NCBI GenBank assembly: GCA_910586175.1
Contig: CAJUIJ010000039.1
Coordinates: 1 to 5,476 of the forward strand
Reading direction: 5' to 3'
Origin: an uncultured Muribaculaceae bacterium
GTDB taxonomy: Bacteria; Bacteroidota; Bacteroidia; Bacteroidales; Muribaculaceae
Length of the DNA: 5,476 bases
The notes below the pieces were generated by a model that was given only the letters and a program-made list of their open reading frames with translations, did no database searches and was not told the origin of the DNA. This document shows positions 1 through 5,389 of the stretch, in pieces. The translations under genes and the position numbers were made by a program. The number at the start of each line of letters is the position of its first letter. The first letter of the stretch is position 1.

Positions 1-38
1 CAATATGGGCCACGACATAGCAAAGGAACATAACAGGT

Positions 39-1793
39 ATGTACAGAGATACGACATGCGGCGAGCTTCGTCTCGCTGATGCCGGCAAGCGCGTGAAGCT
101 CGCCGGCTGGGTCCAGAGGGCCCGCAAGATGGGCGGTATGACTTTTGTGGACATCCGCGACCGTTACGGCCTGACTCAGGCTGTGTTCAGCAACGAGAAA
201 GATGCAGAATTGGCGGAAACTGCCAGCCACCTTGGCCGTGAATACGTGATTCAGGTGGAGGGCGAGGTGGCCGAACGCAGTTCGAAAAACCCTAACCTCC
301 CTACCGGTGAGGTGGAGGTTATTGCTTCCGGACTCCGCATCCTAAACAAGAGCGAGGTGCCCCCGTTCACCATCGAGGACAATACCGATGGCGGCGATGA
401 TCTCCGCATGAAATACCGTTATCTTGACTTGCGTCGCCCGGCTGTGAGGAGCAACCTCGAGCTGCGTCACCGTATGGCTTTCGAAATCAGACGTTACCTT
501 GACTCCCAGGGCTTCCTGGAAGTCGAGACCCCGATTCTCGTAAAGTCCACCCCTGAGGGTGCGCGCGACTTCGTGGTGCCCTCACGCATGAACCCCGGCG
601 AGTTTTACGCGCTGCCCCAGTCTCCCCAGCTCTTCAAGCAGCTGCTCATGGTGTCGGGCTTCGACCGCTACTTCCAGATTGCAAAGTGCTTCCGCGATGA
701 GGACCTCCGTGCTGACCGTCAGCCGGAATTCACGCAGATTGACTGTGAGATGAGCTTCGTGGAGCAGGAAGATGTGATTCAGATGTTTGAGGGTCTTGTG
801 AAGCATATCTTCAAGTATGTCAAAAATATAGACTTCACAGAGGCATTCCCCCGAATTACATGGCACGACGCTATGCGCCGTTATGGCAGCGACAAGCCTG
901 ATATCCGCTTCGGCATGGAGTTTGTAGACTTTACCGACTTGGCCAAAGGCCACGGTTTCGGTGTGGTGGACAATGCAGAACTCACCATAGGTATCTGCGC
1001 CCCCGGTTGCGCAGGCTATACCCGCAAGCAACTCGACGAGCTGACTGAATTTGTGAAACGTCCGCAAGTGGGTGCCAAGGGTATGGTCTGGGTCAAGTTT
1101 GAGGCAGACGGCTCGGTGAAGAGTTCCGTAGGCAAGTTCTACGACGAGGCTGCGCTCAAGGCGTGGGGTGAACGTGCCGGCGCAAAGCCCGGCGACCTGC
1201 TCCTGCTTCTCAGCGGTGACGCCATGGCAACCCGCAAGCAGCTGTGCGAGCTCCGCCTCGAGATGGGCAACCGTCTCGGTCTGCGCGACAAGAATGTCTT
1301 CGCACCCCTATGGGTGATTGACTTCCCCCTCTTCGAATGGGATGAGGAGACTCAGCGCTACTATGCGATGCACCACCCCTTCACATCGCCCAATCCTGAA
1401 GATATACCCATGCTCCATAGCGACACCGGCAAGGTGCGCGCCACAGCATACGATATCGTGGTCAACGGCACCGAACTTGGCGGTGGCTCTATCCGTATTC
1501 ATGACGCTGCGCTTCAGGACACAATGTTCGAGCTTCTCGGCTTCACCCCCGAGCGTGCGCATGAGCAGTTCGGCTTCCTGATGGATGCCTTCAAGTATGG
1601 CGCACCCCCTCACGGCGGTCTCGCGCTCGGTTTCGACCGCTTTGTATCGATACTTGCAGGCCTCGACACAATCCGCGACGTGATAGCCTTCCCCAAGAAC
1701 AACTCCGGACGCGACGTGATGAACGAGAGCCCGTCGCCAATTGACGACTCGCAGCTCGACGAACTGCAACTGCAGATCAAACTGAAAGAATGA
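39..1793 (+). CDS. aspS: Aspartyl-tRNA synthetase (class II, bacterial type)
   Basis: Cytoplasmic enzyme that charges tRNA-Asp with aspartate using ATP. The 584-residue product has the usual bacterial length (E. coli about 590). Visible in order: an N-terminal OB-fold anticodon-binding domain (about residues 1-105, opening MYRDTTCGELRL), class II motif 1 around FLEVETP (159-165), the QSPQ aspartate-site loop (194-197), motif 2 beginning FRDEDLRADRQPEF (218 on), a GAD-type insertion in the middle (roughly 285-410), and motif 3 GLALGFDRF (527-535). The ATG at 39 fits the family N-terminus; AAAGGA at 22-27 is a possible but distant ribosome site. The stop overlaps the next gene's ATG (ATGA), suggesting translational coupling. 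Residue 31 is Met where E. coli has Leu30, a position linked to tRNA-Asp/tRNA-Asn discrimination, so specificity cannot be read directly. Identification is essentially certain. Confidence 0.98.
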   Translation: MYRDTTCGELRLADAGKRVKLAGWVQRARKMGGMTFVDIRDRYGLTQAVFSNEKDAELAETASHLGREYVIQVEGEVAERSSKNPNLPTGEVEVIASGLRILNKSEVPPFTIEDNTDGGDDLRMKYRYLDLRRPAVRSNLELRHRMAFEIRRYLDSQGFLEVETPILVKSTPEGARDFVVPSRMNPGEFYALPQSPQLFKQLLMVSGFDRYFQIAKCFRDEDLRADRQPEFTQIDCEMSFVEQEDVIQMFEGLVKHIFKYVKNIDFTEAFPRITWHDAMRRYGSDKPDIRFGMEFVDFTDLAKGHGFGVVDNAELTIGICAPGCAGYTRKQLDELTEFVKRPQVGAKGMVWVKFEADGSVKSSVGKFYDEAALKAWGERAGAKPGDLLLLLSGDAMATRKQLCELRLEMGNRLGLRDKNVFAPLWVIDFPLFEWDEETQRYYAMHHPFTSPNPEDIPMLHSDTGKVRATAYDIVVNGTELGGGSIRIHDAALQDTMFELLGFTPERAHEQFGFLMDAFKYGAPPHGGLALGFDRFVSILAGLDTIRDVIAFPKNNSGRDVMNESPSPIDDSQLDELQLQIKLKE

Positions 1794-2572
1794 CAGTAAG
1801 AGATATAGCAAACGTAATAGAGGAATTTGCGCCGCTTCGCCTACAGGAAGACTATGATAATGCCGGCCTGCAGGTGGGCGACCCTGAGGCTACCGTCAAC
1901 GCCGTGATGCTCTGCCTCGATGTCACTGCGGAGGTGCTCGAGGAGGCCAAGAGGAGGCAGTGCGACATGATCGTGTCGCATCATCCCCTCATATTTCGCG
2001 GTTTGAAAAGTCTTACCGGAGCCGACGAGACCCAGCGTATAGTCATGGACGCTCTTGCAGCCGGTGTGGCAATTTATGCCGCCCACACCAACCTCGACTC
2101 AGCCTGGAACGGAGTAAGTCACGAGATGGCGCATATGCTCGGGCTAAAGAATCTCAGTGTGCTTGTCCCCTCGCAGCCCGGTGCGGATACCGGACTTGGT
2201 GTGGTGGGTGATGTCAACCCTACTCCAACGCTCGAATTTCTGCGAAAGGTAAAGGAGAAATTCAACGTCAAGGCCCTGAGATATTCCACGCTTTCGAGCA
2301 AGATTGTGGTGAAGCGTGTGGCACTCTGCGGCGGCTCAGGCGCTTCCTTCATACGCGATGCTGTCGCGGCGAATGCCGACATATACATCACCGGCGATGT
2401 GAAATATCACGAATTCGCAGGCTTCGGCGACAATATACTGATTGCTGACATCGGACACTACGAGAGTGAACTCTGCTCCATGAAGATTTTCTCCCGTATC
2501 ATACGCCAGCAATATCCCAACTTGGTGGTTTACTTCTCCGAAGATCAGAAAAGCCCGATAGCGGTGATGTGA
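1790..2572 (+). CDS. NIF3/DUF34 family dinuclear metal-binding protein, short form
   Basis: A NIF3-like (DUF34, YbgI-type) protein of 260 residues. The family forms toroidal hexamers with a two-metal site. The expected ligands are all visible: His64 and His65 in SHHPLIF, Asp103 in HTNLD, and His223 plus Glu227 in GHYESE, with spacing matching E. coli YbgI (H63, H64, D101, H215, E219, from memory). The N-terminal DYDNAGLQVGD stretch is also typical. Many Bacteroidota and Firmicutes homologues are about 365-370 residues because a PII-like domain is inserted mid-chain; here the chain passes from about residue 128 to the second half with no room for it, so this is the short form. Biochemical function is unsettled: some members are labelled GTP cyclohydrolase 1 type 2, others are proposed to handle metals. 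It overlaps aspS by 4 nt and precedes the zinc-ribbon gene, a recurring partner. Family call is secure; function is not. Confidence 0.95.
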   Translation: MTVRDIANVIEEFAPLRLQEDYDNAGLQVGDPEATVNAVMLCLDVTAEVLEEAKRRQCDMIVSHHPLIFRGLKSLTGADETQRIVMDALAAGVAIYAAHTNLDSAWNGVSHEMAHMLGLKNLSVLVPSQPGADTGLGVVGDVNPTPTLEFLRKVKEKFNVKALRYSTLSSKIVVKRVALCGGSGASFIRDAVAANADIYITGDVKYHEFAGFGDNILIADIGHYESELCSMKIFSRIIRQQYPNLVVYFSEDQKSPIAVM

Positions 2573-2615
2573 ACGCACTGAAAATACAACACGAATCCAA
2601 ATAAATAAAATATAT
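2573..2615 (+). promoter_or_regulatory. A-rich leader before the zinc-ribbon gene
   Basis: This 43-nt gap is strongly A/T-rich just before the ATG (AATAAATAAAATATAT), as is common for translation starts in Bacteroidota, where Shine-Dalgarno pairing is weak and A-rich upstream sequence favours initiation. I see no GGAG-like site and no TAnnTTTG promoter box here, so the gene is probably cotranscribed from upstream. Functional role is inferred. Confidence 0.4.
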
Positions 2616-3431
2616 ATGGCAGATAAGAAAACCGAGAAAGAGCGCAGCGTGGAGGAACGTCTGAAAAACCTGTATCAACTTCAGACTCTCCTCTCCGAGA
2701 TTGACCGCATCAAGATACTCCGTGGTGAACTTCCCAACGAGGTGAAGGACCGCGAGGATGAGATCGTGCGCTTCCAGACCCGTATCCGCAAATATGAAGA
2801 GGAAATCGCCGAACTCCGCGACCTCATTGCAAAGAAGAAAGAGGATGCGGAGGTGCGTCGCCAGAAGATAGCACGTTATGAGGAACAGATCAATAATGTG
2901 CAGAACAACCGCGAATTTACGTTTCTCGACAAGGAACGCGAGTTCGAAAAACTCGAGATTCAGCTCGATGAGAAGCATATCCGCGACGCTCAGTTCAAGA
3001 TTGACGAGAAGACTCGCGATATAGAGAATGCCAACGTGGAACTCTCTGACAATGAGCATATACTTGAGCAGAAAAAACAGGAGCTCAGCGAGATAGTTTC
3101 TGAGACCAAGGAGCAGGAGGAGAACCTTCTCAAGCAGGCCAAGGAACTTGAACCCGGCATTGACGACTACACGCTCGCGGCCTTCAAGCGTATCCGCAAG
3201 AATGCGCGTAACGGTCTCGGCATAGTCACAGTGCAACGTGATGCATGTGGCGGATGCTTCAACCGTATCCCGCCCCAGCGCCAACTCGAGATCAAGATGC
3301 ACAAGAAAGTGCTCGTGTGCGAATATTGTGGACGTATCATGATCGATGCCGCCCTCGCCGGCATAGAGGAACCCGTGGTGGAAACCCCGGCTCCGAAGAA
3401 GCGTTCGGTGCGTGCCAAGAAGACGATTTGA
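2616..3431 (+). CDS. Coiled-coil C4-type zinc-ribbon protein (DUF164 / zf-RING_7 family)
   Basis: Product of 271 residues. Roughly residues 5-185 are highly charged, rich in Glu/Lys/Arg with regularly spaced Leu/Ile and almost no Pro or Gly, which reads as a long helical hairpin coiled coil. A compact C-terminal zinc ribbon follows, with Cys211-x2-Cys214 (CGGC) and Cys235-x2-Cys238 (CEYC) as the four metal ligands, and the IPPQRQLEI segment between them typical of the family. A basic, Pro/Lys-rich tail (about 253-271, including PAPKKRSVRAKK) ends the chain and is likely disordered; it could touch nucleic acid. No signal peptide or membrane segment is seen, so it is cytoplasmic. Known relatives include H. 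pylori HP0958 (FlgZ) and M. tuberculosis Rv2229c, both next to NIF3 genes as here (from memory). The general function outside flagellated bacteria is unknown. The queD start follows after one base. Confidence 0.94.
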   Translation: MADKKTEKERSVEERLKNLYQLQTLLSEIDRIKILRGELPNEVKDREDEIVRFQTRIRKYEEEIAELRDLIAKKKEDAEVRRQKIARYEEQINNVQNNREFTFLDKEREFEKLEIQLDEKHIRDAQFKIDEKTRDIENANVELSDNEHILEQKKQELSEIVSETKEQEENLLKQAKELEPGIDDYTLAAFKRIRKNARNGLGIVTVQRDACGGCFNRIPPQRQLEIKMHKKVLVCEYCGRIMIDAALAGIEEPVVETPAPKKRSVRAKKTI

Positions 3432-3432
3432 G

Positions 3433-3762
3433 ATGTATTACGTTAAGAAGACTTTCGACTTCAGCGCAGCCCACCATCTTAACCTTACTTACGACAGTCC
3501 TTGCACCCGCCTGCATGGTCACAATTGGAAGGTTGCGGTGGAATGCCGCTCCGAAGTGCTCGACGAAAATGGCATGGTGGTCGACTTTTCGGTGATTAAA
3601 CGCACGGTGATAGACCGTCTTGACCATCGCGTGCTCAACGAACAGCTCGACTTTAATCCAACTGCCGAAAACATAGCCCGGTGGATTGTTGATACTGTGC
3701 CTATGTGCTTCAGGGCTACCGTAGAGGAGAGTGACGGCAACACTGCTGTGTATGAAGTATAA
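3433..3762 (+). CDS. queD: 6-carboxy-5,6,7,8-tetrahydropterin synthase (QueD)
   Basis: Zinc enzyme of the 6-pyruvoyl-tetrahydropterin synthase fold that converts 7,8-dihydroneopterin triphosphate to 6-carboxytetrahydropterin, the second step to preQ0. The 109-residue product shows zinc ligands His14 (FSAAH), His28 and His30 (LHGH), the catalytic Cys24 four residues before His28 as in E. coli QueD (C27, H31, H33), the Asp64-His65 pair in LDHRVLN, the PTAEN segment (76-80) and a C-terminal Glu99 matching the catalytic or pterin-binding glutamate. It is somewhat shorter than E. coli QueD (about 120), with a short loop between His14 and Cys24. The ATG at 3433 is preferred over an in-frame ATG at 3412 because the family begins MYYVKKTFDFSAAH; the earlier start would lie inside the upstream gene. 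Its 3' end overlaps queE, so the two are probably translationally coupled. Confidence 0.97.
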   Translation: MYYVKKTFDFSAAHHLNLTYDSPCTRLHGHNWKVAVECRSEVLDENGMVVDFSVIKRTVIDRLDHRVLNEQLDFNPTAENIARWIVDTVPMCFRATVEESDGNTAVYEV

Positions 3763-4363
3763 GATAAACGAAATATTTTATTCCCTGCAAGGGGAGGGAC
3801 ATCACACCGGCGTTCAGTCGGTGTTTGTTCGTTTTTCGGGCTGCAACCTAAAGTGCCCTTTCTGCGACACTGACCATGCTTCTTATGTAGAAATGACTGC
3901 CCGAGAGATAGCCGATGAAGTGTCGAGACATCCGGCGCGTATCATCGTGCTCACCGGCGGCGAACCCTCGCTCGTGGTCGACGACGAGCTTGTATGTCTG
4001 CTTAAGGAGCGTTGCAACATGACGATCTGCATGGAGACCAACGGCACGCGCCCCGTGCCGGAATCGGTAGACTGGGTCACAGTCTCGCCCAAGGTGGGCA
4101 TTGCAGGTCATGGCATCGGTGCATCGGCAGACCTGCATGTGAACCGTGCAGATGAAATCAAGGTGGTTGATACAGGCCAGGACCTCGCCCCATATTTCAC
4201 ACTGCAATGTCGTCGCCCCGATACACTCATGTATCTGCAACCCTGTTACGTGCCCGATCCGGAGCAGTGCGCAGCCAATATGCGCCGCACTGTGCAGCGT
4301 GTGCTCGATGACCCGAGATGGACACTCTCGCTCCAGACGCACCGAATGCTCGGCATACAGTGA
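3752..4363 (+). CDS. queE: 7-carboxy-7-deazaguanine synthase (QueE), radical SAM
   Basis: Radical S-adenosylmethionine enzyme that rearranges 6-carboxytetrahydropterin to 7-carboxy-7-deazaguanine (CDG), third step to preQ0. The 203-residue product opens with the family signature INEIFYSLQGEG (5-16), then the iron-sulfur cluster motif Cys31-x3-Cys35-x2-Cys38 (CNLKCPFC), the SAM-contact GGEP (69-72), ETNGT, the Ser112-Pro113-Lys114 substrate-binding signature, and the C-terminal SLQTHRMLGI typical of QueE. The cluster loop is the plain Cx3Cx2C form without the insertion seen in some homologues. I choose the ATG at 3752, which gives MKYKINEIFYSLQGEG; an in-frame ATG at 3731 would add seven residues with no family match. 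The chosen start overlaps queD by 11 nt. It acts between its two neighbours in the pathway, and gene order matches reaction order. Confidence 0.97.
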   Translation: MKYKINEIFYSLQGEGHHTGVQSVFVRFSGCNLKCPFCDTDHASYVEMTAREIADEVSRHPARIIVLTGGEPSLVVDDELVCLLKERCNMTICMETNGTRPVPESVDWVTVSPKVGIAGHGIGASADLHVNRADEIKVVDTGQDLAPYFTLQCRRPDTLMYLQPCYVPDPEQCAANMRRTVQRVLDDPRWTLSLQTHRMLGIQ

Positions 4364-4408
4364 CTCGCCCGCTCAGTGGCAAGAAAATTAGAAATATTAG
4401 AAAAAGTG
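4364..4408 (+). promoter_or_regulatory. A-rich leader of queC; decides between GTG and ATG starts
   Basis: The 45-nt spacer between queE and the preferred queC ATG ends in an A-rich run (AAGAAAATTAGAAATATTAG followed by AAAAAGTG). That composition just before 4409 supports ATG initiation there. The frame is also open from a GTG at 4376, which would add 11 residues (MARKLEILEKV) and cut the gap to 12 nt. No promoter box or terminator hairpin is seen. Confidence 0.4.
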
Positions 4409-5077
4409 ATGGAAGATAGCAAAAAAGATAGTGTGATAGTGGTGTCGGGAGGCATGGACTCAGTCACCCTGATGCACGAATACAAGCAACGTATCGCCCT
4501 CGCAGTGACATTCGATTACGGTTCAAACCACAATGCCCGCGAGATAGAGTGCGCACGCAAGCAATGCGAGATGCTCGACATAGAGCATCTCGTGATTCCC
4601 CTTGAGTTTATGGGCCGGTATTTCGAGAGCTCGCTGCTCTCCGGCGCCGACGAAATACCCGAGGGCAATTATGATGACGACAACATGAAGAGCACCGTGG
4701 TGCCATTTCGCAACGGCATCATGCTCGCCGTGGCTTGTGGTCTTGCCGAGAGCCGTCGCCTCAAGCATGTGCTGATTGCCAACCATGGCGGCGACCATGC
4801 GATATATCCCGATTGCAGGAGCGGTTTCGTGGAGGCGATGGACAAGGCCATGCAACAAGGCACCTATGACTCCGTGTCGCTGCTCGCACCATACACCGAT
4901 TTGACAAAAGCCGACATCGCGAAGCGCGGTGCCGAACTTGGTGTGGACTATTCACTCACCTATTCCTGTTATAAAGGAATGGAGAAGCATTGCGGACGTT
5001 GCGGCACCTGCACCGAACGGCAGGAGGCTTTCCGTCTCGCTGGCCTTGACGACCCTACTCTTTATATTGAAGAATAG
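4409..5077 (+). CDS. queC: 7-cyano-7-deazaguanine (preQ0) synthase (QueC)
   Basis: ATP- and ammonia-dependent enzyme that converts CDG to preQ0 through an amide intermediate. The 222-residue product carries the PP-loop nucleotide-binding motif SGGMDS (13-18), FDYG (35-38), the VPFRNG segment (98-103), the ANHGGDHAIYPDCR substrate region, and a C-terminal zinc site of four cysteines, Cys187, Cys195, Cys198 and Cys201 (SCYKG then CGRCGTC). The sequence matches my memory of the Bacteroidota branch, with FDYGSNHN in place of the FDYGQRH of E. coli. I chose the ATG at 4409 because homologues start a few residues before DSVIVVSGG; a GTG at 4376 is the alternative. It is the last gene of the + strand cluster. 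No clear intrinsic terminator follows, and its last 23 nt overlap a convergent gene. Confidence 0.97.
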   Translation: MEDSKKDSVIVVSGGMDSVTLMHEYKQRIALAVTFDYGSNHNAREIECARKQCEMLDIEHLVIPLEFMGRYFESSLLSGADEIPEGNYDDDNMKSTVVPFRNGIMLAVACGLAESRRLKHVLIANHGGDHAIYPDCRSGFVEAMDKAMQQGTYDSVSLLAPYTDLTKADIAKRGAELGVDYSLTYSCYKGMEKHCGRCGTCTERQEAFRLAGLDDPTLYIEE

Positions 5078-5288
5078 CCGGGCTGTGTATCGTCACGCCA
5101 TAGCGTGCCGCAAATTTCATAATGTTGCGTGCTAACTCCTCGCGCATATCTTCCGGACAATAACGGAAATAAGCCTCCGCCGCCCGCACATGTGCAGCAT
5201 CGGGCATCGGATACTCGCGACGCTTCGGAAGCCCGAACTCCGATGTCGGCAACTCTTTGCGCTCCGCGCTATCTAATCTATCGTTCAT
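5055..5288 (-). CDS. Small protein resembling the DUF6582-type domain
   Basis: A 77-residue charged, soluble protein with no signal peptide, membrane segment or cysteine pair. The middle (about residues 17-55) contains EFGLPKRREYPMPD, then HVRAAEAYFRYCPEDMREEL, then ARNI. This FG-P-x-R-x-YP-x-PD-x2-HV-x2-A pattern matches, from memory, a small domain called DUF6582 that occurs in phage-related proteins and in stand-alone bacterial proteins; I cannot check this by search. The ATG (complement of 5286-5288) is preceded on the minus strand by an A-rich leader of Bacteroidota type. It is transcribed towards queC, and its 3' end overlaps queC by 23 nt. Function is unknown. The conserved-looking motif and the start context make it a real gene rather than a shadow, although most of its length lies in otherwise empty DNA. 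Confidence 0.72.
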   Translation of the reverse strand: MNDRLDSAERKELPTSEFGLPKRREYPMPDAAHVRAAEAYFRYCPEDMREELARNIMKFAARYGVTIHSPAILQYKE

Positions 5289-5320
5289 TTTGCTTTTTTA
5301 TTAATTTTTTATTACCTTTG
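5289..5320 (+). promoter_or_regulatory. Bacteroidota-type sigma-ABfr promoter
   Basis: TTTG at 5289-5292 and TACCTTTG at 5313-5320 match the Bacteroidota primary-sigma consensus (-33 TTTG, -7 TAnnTTTG), with 20 nt between the boxes, inside the usual 19-21 range. The spacer is A/T-rich. Transcription would start about 5326-5328 and give a leader of roughly 62 nt for the gene at 5390. The -33 box abuts the start codon of the minus-strand gene, so polymerase binding here could interfere with that gene's expression. Confidence 0.7.
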
Positions 5321-5344
5321 TGTGTGCGTGCCTGCTGACATTCA

Positions 5345-5361
5345 CAAATGTTAAACATCTG
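5345..5361. repeat. Imperfect palindrome in the divergent intergenic region
   Basis: The perfect core is ATGTT-A-AACAT (5348-5358, 5-bp arms around one A). One mismatch pair (5347/5359) separates it from two further complementary pairs (5346/5360 and 5345/5361). It lies about 25 nt downstream of the -7 box, so it could be a protein-binding site in the early transcribed region. It is short enough to occur by chance. Confidence 0.3.
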
Positions 5362-5380
5362 AACGCTTATATAGGTTCAG
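5359..5380 (+). promoter_or_regulatory. Possible 5' leader hairpin before the last gene
   Basis: CTGAAC (5359-5364) and GTTCAG (5375-5380) form a perfect 6-bp inverted repeat with a 10-nt A/T-rich loop; two more pairs are possible across a bulged G (C5366-G5374, T5367-A5373). It ends 9 nt before the ATG at 5390, so as RNA it could affect initiation, and as DNA it could be an operator. No U-run follows, so it is not an intrinsic terminator. Confidence 0.4.
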
Positions 5381-5389
5381 CCAATAAAA

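Noticed and set aside
1..38. Possible 3' end of an upstream gene: frame 1 is open to a TAA at 31-33.
   Set aside because: Only ten codons are visible and nothing identifies them; they could equally be intergenic.
582..1811. Two long minus-strand frames (582-1067 and 1308-1811) opposite aspS.
   Set aside because: Both are shadows of a secure gene, produced by its codon bias; neither has a recognisable motif or a start context of its own.
2499..3302. A 267-codon open frame on the minus strand opposite the zinc-ribbon gene.
   Set aside because: It lies opposite a gene with clear family motifs. The Glu/Lys-rich codons of the coiled coil read as Leu/Phe/Val-rich sequence in reverse, which explains the long open frame and its false membrane-like look.
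3412..3435. Earlier in-frame start for queD at 3412.
   Set aside because: It would add seven residues (MPRRRFE) unlike the family N-terminus and overlap the upstream gene; MYYVKKTFDFSAAH from 3433 fits well.
3433..5077. preQ0 genes as part of a 7-deazaguanine DNA-modification island.
   Set aside because: No DNA transglycosylase, helicase or other dpd-type gene is in the window, and the neighbours are housekeeping genes; queuosine synthesis is the simpler reading.
5094..5107. CACGC-CATA-GCGTG hairpin just after queC as a terminator.
   Set aside because: Only a 5-bp stem, no U-run after it on either strand, and it lies within the coding part of the minus-strand gene.
5259..5310. GCGC-TCC-GCGC followed by T-rich DNA as a terminator for the que cluster.
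   Set aside because: The stem is 4 bp and the T-runs begin more than 15 nt later; the T-rich stretch is better explained as the A-rich leader of the minus-strand gene and the promoter spacer.
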